Shown here piece after piece: positions 8,381 through 21,238 of a stretch of 64,000 nt of DNA (the stretch's first letter is position 1; every line of letters starts with the position of its first letter). Source of the stretch: Atherix ibis (taxonomy: Eukaryota > Arthropoda > Insecta > Diptera > Athericidae). The stretch spans positions 50,289,667 to 50,353,666 of the forward strand of contig OY282610.1 in assembly GCA_958298945.1 (NCBI GenBank), in the 5' to 3' direction. The position numbers and the translations under genes are program-made. The notes beneath the pieces were generated by a model. The model did not search any database. It saw nothing but the letters and a program-made list of their open reading frames with translations, and had not been told where the DNA came from.

Positions 8381-10013
8381 ATGAATTTTTTCTCAAAATC
8401 ACCAACAAAAATTTATCCAGAAAGGATATTCTCATTCCAATCGAGAAAATATGTATTGGAGAAGCTTTGCCTGAAAGTACGCAATGACACCATAAAAACA
8501 ATTCTAAAAACCTTAATTTGTATACAAAAAAAAACGAATTTTAAGAAAGAAAACTATAAATTTTATGAATTTTTTCTCAAAATCACCAAAAAAAATTTAT
8601 CCAGAAAGGATATTCTCATTCCAATCGAGAAAATATATATTGGAGAAGCTTTGCCTAAAAGTACGCAATGACACCATAAAAACAATTCTAAAAACCTTAA
8701 TTTGTATACAAAAAAAAACGAATTTTAGGAAAGAAAACTATAAATTTTATGAATTTTTTCTCAAAATCACCAACAAAAATTTATCCAGAAAGGATATTCT
8801 CATTCCAATCGCGAAAATATGCATTGGAGAAGCTTTGCCTAAAAGTACGCAATGACACCATAAAAACCGTTCTAAAAACCCTAATTTTTATACAAAAAAA
8901 ACGAATTTTAAGAAAGAAAACCATAAATTTTATGAATTTTTTCTAAAAATCACCAACAAAAATTTATCCAGAAATGATATTCTCATTCCAATCGAGAAAA
9001 TATGCATTGGAGAAGCTTTACCTGAAAGTACGCAATGACACCATAAAAACAATTCTAAAAACCTTAATTTTTATACAAAAAAAATGAATTTTAAGAAAGA
9101 AAACCATAAATTTTATGAATTTTTTCTCAAAACCACCAACAAAAATTTATCCAGAAAGAATTTTCTCATTCCAATGAGAATAATATGAATTGGAGAAGCT
9201 TTGCCTGAAAGTGCACAATCATACCCCAAATAAACATCTCCAAAAAACCACCATTTTCATAGAGAAAAACAAATTTTAAGAGAAAGTGGACTCAGTGTAA
9301 TAATTGTTGCCTCCTATTTTTTGAGAAAACTGGGTGCCTGGTGTAAAAATTGGATTTTCGTGAATCACCAACAAAAATTGGTCACAAATTTTCGAATTTT
9401 TGTGGTTTTTTGCATATCTTTAGGTGGTCAATTTATTTTGCTTTCAGTAAATAAAAAATTTAATTTTAGGCAATTTTTTTTTAATAGTGCTCACAAAAAT
9501 TTATTCTGAAAGGATATTCCTTTTTCGATCAGGATAATATGGATCTAAAAGGCTATGTTAAAGTGTATGTAATGAAACCATGAAACAAATTGCCATTTTT
9601 ATCCAAAAAAGCAAACTTTATTTTTAAAAAAATACAGCGAACTTTAGGTATTTTTTTTTAAAACGCCTGGAAAAAATTTTCCTGTAAGGACTTTTTTAGT
9701 CCGATCAGGATAATAAGAATAATTATTAGTTTCACATATGTATGCGCATTAACATCATTAAACAAATTTTCGAAAAAATTTCCTTTTTCATAGAAAAATA
9801 GAAATTTAAAAAAAAATTTAATGATCTTTTGGCAAATTTTTCTCAAAACTCCCACCGAAATTTATCGTGACATGTCATTTTCCTTCCAATCATTATATTA
9901 AGAGTCATAGAAGGTTTGCCTGAAAGTGTGCAATGACACCACAAAATAAATTCTAAAAAACCTTCATTTTTATACAAAAAAAACGAATTTTAATAAAGAA
10001 AACAATTAATTTT
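8381..10013 (+). repeat. HOR unit 5, n=4, 12-bp D2 insertion
   Basis: Four canonical monomers, with the D block from 9115. It carries the 12-bp D2 insertion near 9361 and the CCCAAATAAAC D1 variant. Its length is almost the same as unit 4 (landmark spacing 1,634 bp for both). Confidence 0.92.
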
Positions 10014-11829
10014 ATGAATTTTTTCTCAAAATCACCAACAAAAATTTATCCAGAAAGAATATTCTCATTCCAATCGAGAAAATATGTATTGGAGAAGCTT
10101 TGCCTGAAAGTACGCAATGACACCATAAAAACAATTCTAAAAACCTTAATTTGTATACAAAAAAAAAACGAATTTTAAGAAAGAAAACTATAAATTTTAT
10201 GAATTTTTTCTCAAAATCACCAACAAAAATTTATCCAGAAAGGATATTCTCATTCCAATCGAGCAAATATGTATTGGAGAAGCTTTGCCTGAAACTACGC
10301 AATGACACCATAAAAACAATTCTAAAAACCTTAATTTGTATACAAAAAAAAACGAATTTTAGGAAAGAAAACTATAAATTTTATGAATTTTTTCTCAAAA
10401 TCACCAACAAAAATTTATCCAGAAAGGATATTCTCATTCCAATCGAGAAAATATGCATTGGAGAAGCTTTGCCTAAAAGTACGCAATGACACCATAAAAA
10501 CCGTTCTAAAAACCTTAATTTTTATACAAAAAAAACGAATTTTAATAAAGAAAACAATTAATTTTATGAATTTGTTCTCAAAATCACCAACAAAAATTTA
10601 TCCAGAAAGGATATTCTCATTCCAATCGAGAAAATATGCATTGGAGAAGCTTTGCCTAAAAGTACGCAATGACACCATAAAAACCGTTCTAAAAACCTTA
10701 ATTTTTATACAAAAAAACCGAATTTTAAGAAAGAAAACCATAAATTTTATGAATTTTTTCTCAAAATCACCAACAAAAATTTATCCAGAAATGATATTCT
10801 CATTCCAATCGAGAAAATATGCATTGGAGAAGCTTTGCCTGAAAGTACGCAATAACACCATAAAAACAATTCTAAAAACCTTAATTTTTATACAAAAAAA
10901 ATGAATTTTAAGAAAGAAAACCATAAATTTTATGAATTTTTTCTCAAAACCACCAACAAAAATTTATCCAGAAAGAATTTTCTCATTCCAATGAGAATAA
11001 TATGAATTGGAGAAGCTTTGCCTGAAAGTGCACAATCATACCCCAAACAAACATCTCCAAAAAACCACCATTTTCATAGAGAAAAACAAATTTTAAGAGA
11101 AAGTGGACTCAGTGTAATAATTGTTGCCTCCTATTTTTTGAGAAAACTGGGTGCCTGGTGTAAAAATTGGATTTTCGTGAATCACCAACCAAAATTGGTC
11201 ACAAATTTTCCAATTTTTGTGGTTTTTTGCATATCTTTAGGTGGTCAATTTATTTTGCTTTCAGTAAATAAAAAATTTAATTTTAGGCAATTTTTTTTAA
11301 TAGTGCTCACAAAAATTTATTCTGAAAGGATATTCCTTTTTCGATCAGGATAATATGGATCTAGAAGGCTATGTTAAAGTGTATGTAATGAAACCATGAA
11401 ACAAATTGCCATTTTTATCCAAAAAAGCAAACTTTATTTTTAAAAAAATACAGCGAACTTTAGGTATTTTTTTTTAAAACGCCTGGAAAAAATTTTCCTG
11501 TAAGGACTTTTTTAGTCCGATCAGGATAATAAGAATAATTATTAGTTTCACATATGTATGCGCATTAACATCATTAAACAAATTTTCGAAAAAATTTCCT
11601 TTTTCATAGAAAAATAGAAATTTAAAAAAAAATTTAATGATCTTTTGGCAAATTTTTCTCAAAACTCCCACCGAAATTTATCGTGACATGTCATTTTCCT
11701 TCCAATCATTATATTAAGAGTCATAGAAGGTTTGCCTGAAAGTGTGCAATGACACCACAAAATAAATTCTAAAAAACCTTAATTTTTATAGAAAAAAAAC
11801 GAATTTTAATAAAGAAAACAATTAATTTT
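10014..11829 (+). repeat. HOR unit 6, n=5, 12-bp D2 insertion
   Basis: Five canonical monomers, with the D block from 10932. The D2 insertion is present with a private change (CACCAACCAAAATTGG, near 11180). Monomer variants ATGAATTTGTTCTC, AAAAACCGAATTTTAAG and GCAATAACACC are shared with unit 7. Confidence 0.92.
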
Positions 11830-13461
11830 ATGAATTTTTTCTCAAAATCACCAACAAAAATTTATCCAGAAAGGATATTCTCATTCCAATCGAGAAAATA
11901 TGTATTGGAGAAGCTTTGCCTGAAAGTACGCAATGACACCATAAAAACAATTCTAAAAACCTTAATTTGTATACAAAAAAAAACGAATTTTAAGAAAGAA
12001 AACTATAAATTTTATGAATTTTTTCTCAAAATCACCAACAAAAATTTATCCAGAAAGAATTTTCTCATTCCAATGAGAATAATATGAATTGGAGAAGCTT
12101 TGCCTGAAAGTGCACAATGACACCATAAAAACCGTTCTAAAAACCTTAATTTTTATACAAAAAAAACGAATTTTAATAAAGAAAACAATTAATTTTATGA
12201 ATTTGTTCTCAAAATCACCAACAAAAATTTATCCAGAAAGGATATTCTCATTCCAATCGAGAAAATATGCATTGGAGAAGCTTTGCCTAAAAGTACGCAA
12301 TGACACCATAAAAACCGTTCTAAAAACCTTAATTTTTATACAAAAAAACCAAATTTTAAGAAAGAAAACCATAAATTTTATGAATTTTTTCTCAAAATCA
12401 CCAACAAAAATTTATCCAGAAATGATATTCTCATTCCAATCGAGAAAATATGCATTGGAGAAGCTTTGCCTGAAAGTACGCAATAACACCATAAAAACAA
12501 TTCTAAAAACCTTAATTTTTATACAAAAAAAATGAATTTTAAGAAAGAAAACCATAAATTTTATGAATTTTTTCTCAAAACCACCAACAAAAATTTATCC
12601 AGAAAGAATTTTCTCATTCCAATGAGAATAATATGAATTGGAGAAGCTTTGCCTGAAAGTGCACAATCATACCCCAAACAAACATCTCCAAAAAACCACC
12701 ATTTTCATAGAGAAAAACAAATTTTAAGAGAAAGTGGACTCAGTGTAATAATTGTTGCCTCCTATTTTTTGAGAAAACTGGGTGCCTGGTGTAAAAATTG
12801 GATTTTCGTGAATCACCAACAAAAATTGGTCACAAATTTTCGAATTTTTGTGGTTTTTTGCATATCTTTAGGTGGTCAATTTATTTTGCTTTCAGTAAAT
12901 AAAAAATTTAATTTTTGGCAATTTTTTTTTAATAGTGCTCACAAAAATTTATTCTGAAAGGATATTCCTTTTTCGATCAGGATAATATGGATCTAGAAGG
13001 CTATGTTAAAGTGTATGTAATGAAACCATGAAACAAATTGCCATTTTTATCCAAAAAAGCAAACTTTATTTTTAAAAAAATACAGCGAACTTTAGGTATT
13101 TTTTTTTAAAACGCCTGGAAAAAATTTTCCTGTAAGGACTTTTTTAGTCCGATCAGGATAATAAGAATAATTATTAGTTTCACATATGTATGCGCATTAA
13201 CATCATTAAACAAATTTTCGAAAAAATTTCCTTTTTCATAGAAAAATAGAAATTTAAAAAAAAATTTAATGATCTTTTGGCAAATTTTTCTCAAAACTCC
13301 CACCGAAATTTATCGTGACATGTCATTTTCCTTCCAATCATTATATTAAGAGTCATAGAAGGTTTGCCTGAAAGTGTGCAATGACACCACAAAATAAATT
13401 CTAAAAAACCTTAATTTTTATACAAAAAAAACGAATTTTAATAAAGAAAACAATTAATTTT
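11830..13461 (+). repeat. HOR unit 7, n=4 including a mosaic monomer, 12-bp D2 insertion
   Basis: The second monomer (12014-12197) is a mosaic: canonical start, D1-type middle (GAAAGAATTTTCTC, AATGAGAATAATATG, GTGCACAATG), then canonical CACCATAAAAACCG. The D block starts at 12563 and carries the 12-bp D2 insertion near 12811. Confidence 0.92.
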
Positions 13462-15278
13462 ATGAATTTTTTCTCAAAATCACCAACAAAAATTTATCCA
13501 GAAAGGATATTCTCATTCCAATCGATAAAATATGTATTGGAGAAGCTTTGCCTGAAAGTACGCAATGACACCATAAAAACAATTCTAAAAACCTTAATTT
13601 GTATACAAAAAAAAACGAATTTTAAGAAAGAAAACTATAAATTTTATGAATTTTTTCTCAAAATCACCAATAAAAATTTATCCAGAAAGGATATTCTCAT
13701 TCCAATCGAGAAAATATGTATTGGAGAAGCTTTGCCTGAAAGTACGCAATGACACCATAAAAAACAATTCTAAAAACCTTAATTTGTATACAAAAAAAAA
13801 CGAATTTTAGGAAAGAAAACTATAAATTTTATGAATTTTTTCTCAAAATCACCAACAAAAATTTATCCAGAAAGGATATTCTCATTCCAATCGAGAAAAT
13901 ATGCATTGGAGAAGCTTTGCCTAAAAGTACGCAATGACACCATAAAAACCGTTCTAAAAACCTTAATTTTTATACAAAAAAAACGAATTTTAATAAAGAA
14001 AACAATTAATTTTATGAATTTTTTCTCAAAATCACCAACAAAAATTTATCCAGAAAGGATATTCTCATTCCAAACGAGAAAATATGCATTGGAGAAGCTT
14101 TGCCTAAAAGTACGCAATGACACCATAAAAACCGTTCTAAAAACCTTAATTTTTATACAAAAAAACCGAATTTTAAGAAAGAAAACCATAAATTTTATGA
14201 ATTTTTTCTTAAAATCACCAACAAAAATTTATCCAGAAATGATATTCTCATTCCAATCGAGAAAATATGCATTGGAGAAGCTTTGCCTGAAAGTACGCAA
14301 TAACACCATAAAAACAATTCTAAAAACCTTAATTTTTATACAAAAAAAATGAATTTTAAGAAAGAAAACCATAAATTTTATGAATTTTTTCTCAAAACCA
14401 CCAACAAAAATTTATCCAGAAAGAATTTTCTCATTCCAATGAGAATAATATGAATTGGAGAAGCTTTGCCTGAAAGTGCACAATCATACCCCAAACAAAC
14501 ATCTCCAAAAAACCACCATTTTCATAGAGAAAAACAAATTTTAAGAGAAAGTGGACTCAGTGTAATAATTGTTGCCTCCTATTTTTTGAGAAAACTGGGT
14601 GCCTGGTGTAAAAATTGGATTTTCGTGAATCACCAACAAAAATTGGTCACAAATTTTCGAATTTTTGTGGTTTTTTGCATATCTTTAGGTGGTCAATTTA
14701 TTTTGCTTTCAGTAAATAAAAAATTTAATTTTAGGCAATTTTTTTTTAATAGTGCTCACAAAAATTTATTCTGAAAGGATATTCCTTTTTCGATCAGGAT
14801 AATATGGATCTAGAAGGCTATGTTAAAGTGTATGTAATGAAACCATGAAACAAATTGCCATTTTTATCCAAAAAAGCAAACTTTATTTTTAAAAAAATAC
14901 AGCGAACTTTAGGTATTTTTTTTTAAAACGCCTGGAAAAAATTTTCCTGTAAGGACTTTTTTAGTCCGATCAGGATAATAAGAATAATTATTAGTTTCAC
15001 ATATGTATGCGCATTAACATCATTAAACAAATTTTCGAAAAAATTTCCTTTTTCATAGAAAAATAGAAATTTAAAAAAAAATTTAATGATCTTTTGGCAA
15101 ATTTTTCTCAAAACTCCCACCGAAATTTATCGTGACATGTCATTTTCCTTCCAATCATTATATTAAGAGTCATAGAAGGTTTGCCTGAAAGTGTGCAATG
15201 ACACCACAAAATAAATTCTAAAAAACCTTAATTTTTATACAAAAAAAACGAATTTTAATAAAGAAAACAATTAATTTT
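13462..15278 (+). repeat. HOR unit 8, n=5, last with 12-bp D2 insertion
   Basis: Five canonical monomers, with the D block from 14380 and the D2 insertion near 14628. It shares AAAAACCGAATTTTAAG and GCAATAACACC with units 6 and 7, showing that neighbouring units have a common recent origin. Confidence 0.92.
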
Positions 15279-17815
15279 ATGAATTTTTTCTCAAAATCAC
15301 CAACAAAAATTTATCCAGAAAGGATACTCTCATTCCAATCGAGAAAATATGTATTGGAGAAGCTTTGCCTGAAAGTACGCAATGACACCATAAAAACAAT
15401 TCTAAAAACCTTAATTTGTATACAAAAAAAAACGAATTTTAGGAAAGAAAACTATAAATTTTATGAATTTTTTCTCAAAATCACCAACAAAAATTTATCC
15501 AGAAAGGATATTCTCATTCCAATCGAGAAAATATGCATTGAAGAAGCTTTGCCTAAAAGTACGCAATGACACCATAAAAACCGTTCTAAAAACCTTAATT
15601 TATATACAAAAAAAACGAATTTTAATAAAGAAAACAATTAATTTTATGAATTTTTTCTCAAAATCACCAACAAAAATTTATCCAGAAAGGATATTCTCAT
15701 TCCAATCGAGAAAATATGTATTGGAGAAGCTTTGCCTGAAAGTACGCAATGACACCATAAAAACAATTCTAAAAACCTTAATTTGTATACAAAAAAAAAC
15801 GAATTTTAGGAAAGAAAACTATAAATTTTATGAATTTTTTCTCAAAATCACCAACAAAAATTTATCCAGAAAGGATATTCTCATTCCAATCGAGAAAATA
15901 TGCATTGAAGAAGCTTTGCCTAAAAGTACGCAATGACACCATAAAAACCGTTCTAAAAACCTTAATTTATATACAAAAAAAACGAATTTTAATAAAGAAA
16001 ACAATTAATTTTATGAATTTTTTCTCAAAATCACCAACAAAAATTTATCCAGAAAGGATATTCTCATTCCAATCGAGAAAATATGCATTGGAGAAGCTTT
16101 GCCTAAAAGTACGCAATGACACCATAAAAACCGTTCTAAAAACCTTAATTTTTATACAAAAAAACGAATTTTAATAAAGAAAACAATTAATTTTATGAAT
16201 TTTTTCTCAAAATCACCAACAAAAATTTATCCAGAAAGGATATTCTCATTCCAATCGAGAAAATATGTATTGGAGAAGCTTTGCCTGAAAGTACGCAATG
16301 ACACCATAAAAACAATTCTAAAAACCTTAATTTGTATACAAAAAAAAACGAATTTTAAGAAAGAAAACTATAAATTTTATGAATTTTTTCTCAAAATCAC
16401 CAACAAAAATTTATCCAGAAAGGATATTCTCATTCCAATCGAGAAAATATGTATTGGAGAAGCTTTTCCTGAAAGTACGCAATGACACCATAAAAACAAT
16501 TCTAAAAACCTTAATTTGTATACAAAAAAAAACGAATTTTAGGAAAGAAAACTATAAATTTTATGAATTTTTTCTCAAAATCACCAACAAAAATTTATCC
16601 AGAAAGGATATTCTCATTCCAATCGAGAAAATATGCATTAGAGAAGCTTTGCCTAAAAGTACGCAATGACACCATAAAAACCGTTCTAAAAACCTTAATT
16701 TTTATAAAAAAAAAACGAATTTTAAGAAAGAAAACCATAAATTTTATGAATTTTTTCTCAAAATCACCAACAAAAATTTATCCAGAAATGATATTCTCAT
16801 TCCAATCGAGAAAATATGCATTGGAGAAGCTTTGCCTGAAAGTACGCAATGACACCATAAAAACAATTCTAAAAACCTTAATTTTTATACAAAAAAAATG
16901 AATTTTAAGAAAGAAAACCATAAATTTTATGAATTTTTTCTCAAAACCACCAACAAAAATTTATCCAGAAAGAATTTTCTCATTCCAATGAGAATAATAT
17001 GAATTGGAGAAGCTTTGCCTGAAAGTGCACAATCATACCCCAAACAAACATCTCCAAAAAACTACCATTTTCATAGAGAAAAACAAATTTTAAGAGAAAG
17101 TGGACTCAGTGTAATAATTGTTGCCTCCTATTTTTTGAGAAAACTGTGTGCCTGGTGTAAAAATTGGATTTTCGTGAATATTGTCACAAATTTTCGAATT
17201 TTTGTGGTTTTTTGCATATCTTTAGGTGGTCAATTTATTTTGCTTTCAGTAAATAAAAAATTTAATTTGAGGCAATTTTTTTTTAATAGTGCTCACAAAA
17301 ATTTATTCTGAAAGGATATTCCTTTTTCGATCAGGATAATATGGATCTAGAAGGCTATGTTAAAGTGTATGTAATGAAACCATGAAACAAATTGCCATTT
17401 TTATCCAAAAAAGCAAACTTTATTTTTTAAAAAAATACAGCGAACTTTAGGTATTTTTTTTTAAAACGCCTGGAAAAAATTTTCCTGTAAGGACTTTTTT
17501 AGTCCGATCAGGATAATAAGAATAATTATTAGTTTCACATATGTATGCGCATTAACATCATTAAACAAATTTTCGAAAAAATTTCCTTTTTCATAGAAAA
17601 ATAGAAATTTAAAAAAAATTTAATGATCTATTGGCAAATTTTTCTCAAAACTCCCACCGAAATTTATCGTGACATGTCATTTTCCTTCTAATCATTATAT
17701 TAAGAGTCATAGAAGGTTTGCCTGAAAGTGTGCAATGACACCACAAAATAAATTCTAAAAAACCTTAATTTTTATACAAAAAAAACGAATTTAAATAAAG
17801 AAAACAATTAATTTT
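15279..17815 (+). repeat. HOR unit 9, n=9 (expanded)
   Basis: Nine canonical monomers start at 15279, 15463, 15646, 15830, 16013, 16195, 16379, 16563 and 16746, with the D block from 16929. Monomers 1-2 and 3-4 are a recent two-monomer tandem duplication (offset 367 bp). D2 lacks the 12-bp insertion from here on. Confidence 0.92.
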
Positions 17816-19434
17816 ATGAATTTTTTCTCAAAATCATCAACAAAAATTTATCCAGAAAGATATTCTCATTCCAATCGAGAAAATATGTATTGGAGAAGCT
17901 TTGCCTGAAAGTACGCAATGACACCATAAAAACAATTCTAAAAACCTTAATTTGTATACAAAAAAAACGAATTTTAAGAAAGAAAACTATAAATTTTATG
18001 AATTTTTTTTCAAAATCACCAACAAAAATTTATCCAGAAAGGATATTCTCATTCCAACCGAGAAAATATGTATTGGAGAAGCTTTGCCTGAAAGTACGCA
18101 ATGACACCATAAAAACAATTCTAAAAACCTTAATTTGTATACAAAAAAAAACGAATTTTAGGAAAGAAAACTATAAATTTTATGAATTTTTTCTCAAAAC
18201 CACCAACAAAAATTTATCCAGAAAGGATATTCTCATTCCAATCGAGAAAATATGCATTGGAGAAGCTTTGCCTAAAAGTACGCAATGACACCATAAAAAC
18301 CGTTCTAAAAACCTTAATTTTTATACAAAAAAAACGAATTTTAAGAAAGAAAACCATAAATTTTATGAATTTTTTCTCAAAATCACCAACAAAAATTTAT
18401 CCAGAAATGATATTCTCATTCCAATCGAGAAAATATGCATTGGAAAAGCTTTGCCTGAAAGTACGCAATGACACCATAAAAACAATTCTAAAAACCTTAA
18501 TTTTTATACAAAAAAAATGAATTTTAAGAAAGAAAACCATAAATTTTATGAATTTTTTCTCAAAACCACCAACAAAAATTTATCCAGAAAGAATTTTCTC
18601 ATTCCAATGAGAATAATATGAATTGGAGAAGCTTTGCCTGAAAGTGCACAATCATACCCCAAACAAACATCTCCAAAAAACCACCATTTTCATAGAGAAA
18701 AACAAATTTTAAGAGAAAGTGGACTCAGTGTAATAATTGTTGCCTCCTATTTTTTGAGAAAACTGGGTGCCTGGTGTAAAAATTGGATTTTCGTGAATAT
18801 TGTCACAAATTTTCGAATTTTTGTGGTTTTTTGCATATCTTTAGGTGGTCAATTTATTTTGCTTTCAGTAAATAAAAAATTTAATTTTAGGCAATTTTTT
18901 TTTAATAGTGCTCACAAAAATTTATTCTGAAAGGATATTCCTTTTTCGATCAGGATAATATGGATCTAGAAGGCTATGTTAAAGTGTATGTAATGAAACC
19001 ATGAAACAAATTGCCATTTTTATCCAAAAAAGCAAACTTTATTTTTAAAAAAATACAGCGAACTTTAGGTATTTTTTTTTAAAACGCCTGGAAAAAATTT
19101 TCCTGTAAGGACTTTTTTAGTCCGATCAGGATAATAAGAATATTTATTACTTTCACATATGTATGCGCATTAACATCATTAAACAAATTTTCGAAAAAAT
19201 TTCCTTTTTCATAGAAAAATAGAAATTTAAAAAAAAATTTAATGATCTTTTGGCAAATTTTTCTCAAAACTCCCACCGAAATTTATCGTGACATGTAATT
19301 TTCCTTCCAATCATTATATTAAGAGTCATAGAAGGTTTGCCTGAAAGTGTGCAATGACACCACAAAATAAATTCTAAAAAACCTTAATTTTTATACAAAA
19401 AAAACGAATTTTAATAAAGAAAACAATTAATTTT
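17816..19434 (+). repeat. HOR unit 10, n=4
   Basis: Four canonical monomers, with the D block from 18548. D4 is unusual in having TTTATTAC where others have ATTATTAG, near 19142. Otherwise ordinary. Confidence 0.9.
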
Positions 19435-21238
19435 ATGAATTTTTTCTCAAAATCACCAACAAAAATTTATCCAGAAAGGATATTCTCATTCCAATCGAGA
19501 AAATATGTATTGGAGAAGCTTTGCCTGAAAGTACGCAATGACACCATAAAAGCAATTCTAAAAACATTAATTTGTATACAAAAAAAAACGAATTTTAAGA
19601 AAGAAAACTATAATGTTTATGAATTCTTTCTCAAAATCACCAACAAAAATTTATCCAGAAAGGATATTCTCATTCCAATCGAGAAAATATGTATTGGAGA
19701 AGCTTTGCCTGAAAGTACGCAATGACACCATAAAAACAATTCTAAAAGCCTTAATTTGTATACAAAAAAAAACGAATTTTAGGAAAGAAAACCATAAATT
19801 TTATGAATTTTTTCTCAAAATCACCAACAAAAATTTATCCAGAAAGGATATTCTCATTCCAATCGAGAAAATATGCATTGGAGAAGCTTTGCCTAAAAGT
19901 ACGCAATGACACCATAAAAACCGTTCTAAAAACCTTAATTTTTATACAAAAAAAACGAATTTTAATAAAGAAAACAATTAATTTTATGAATTTTTTCTCA
20001 AAATCACCAACAAAAATTTATCCAGAAAGGATATTCTCATTCCAATCGAGAAAATATGCATTGGAGAAGCTTTGCCTAAAAGTACGCAATGACACCAGAG
20101 AAACCGTTCTAAAAACCTTAATTTTTATACAAAAAAAACGAATTTTAAGAAAGAAAACCATAAATTTTATGAATTTTTTCTCAAAATCACCAACAAAAAT
20201 TTATCCAGAAATGATATTCTCATTCCAATCGAGAAAATATGCATTGGAGAAGCTTTGCCTGAAAGTACGCAATAACACCATAAAAACAATTCTAAAAACC
20301 TTAATTTTTATACAAAAAAAATGAATTTTAAGAAAGAAAACCATAAATTTTATGAATTTTTTCTCAAAACCACCAACAAAAATTTATCCAGAAAGAATTT
20401 TCTCATTCCAATGAGAATAATATGAATTGGAGAAGCTTTGCCTGAAAGTGCACAATCATACCCCAAACAAACATCTCCAAAAAACCACCATTTTCATAGA
20501 GAAAAACAAATTTTAAGAGAAAGTGGACTCAGTGTAATAATTGTTGCCTCCTATTTTTTGAGAAAACTGGGTGCCTGGTGTAAAAATTGGATTTTCGTGA
20601 ATATTGTCACAAATTTTCGAATTTTTGTGGTTTTTTGCATATCTTTAGGTGGTCAATTTATTTTGCTTTCAGTAAATAAAAAATTTAATTTTAGGCAATT
20701 TTTTTTTAATAGTGCTCACAAAAATTTATTCTGAAAGGATATTCCTTTTTCGATCAGGATAATATGGATCTAGAAGACTATGTTAAAGTGTATGTAATGA
20801 AACCATGAAACAAATTGCCATTTTTATCCAAAAAAGCAAACTTTATTTTTAAAAAAATACAGCGAACTTTAGGTATTTTTTTTTAAAACGCCTGGAAAAA
20901 ATTTTCCTGTAAGGACTTTTTTAGTCCGATCAGGATAATAAGAATAATTATTAGTTTCACATATGTATGCGCATTAACATCATTAAACAAATTTTCGAAA
21001 AAATTTCCTTTTTCATAGAAAAATAGAAATTTAAAAAAAAATTTAATGATCTTTTGGCAAATTTTTCTCAAAACTCCCACCGAAATTTATCGTGACATGT
21101 CATTTTCCTTCCAATCATTATATTAAGAGTCATAGAAGGTTTGCCTGAAAGTGTGCAATGACACCACAAAATAAATTCTAAAAAACCTTAATTTTTATAC
21201 AAAAAAAACGAATTTTAATAAAGAAAACAATTAATTTT
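19435..21238 (+). repeat. HOR unit 11, n=5
   Basis: Five canonical monomers, with the D block from 20352. The fourth monomer has ACACCAGAGAAACCG instead of ACACCATAAAAACCG near 20092, and the fifth has GCAATAACACC, a variant otherwise seen in units 6-8. Confidence 0.9.

Noticed and set aside
18634..18930. 98-102 codon plus-strand frame spanning D1-D2 (recurs in most units) as a small gene
   Set aside because: It repeats with the D block in about thirty units and varies with the 12-bp D2 allele. The product resembles no family I know. Repetition by homogenisation explains its conservation.
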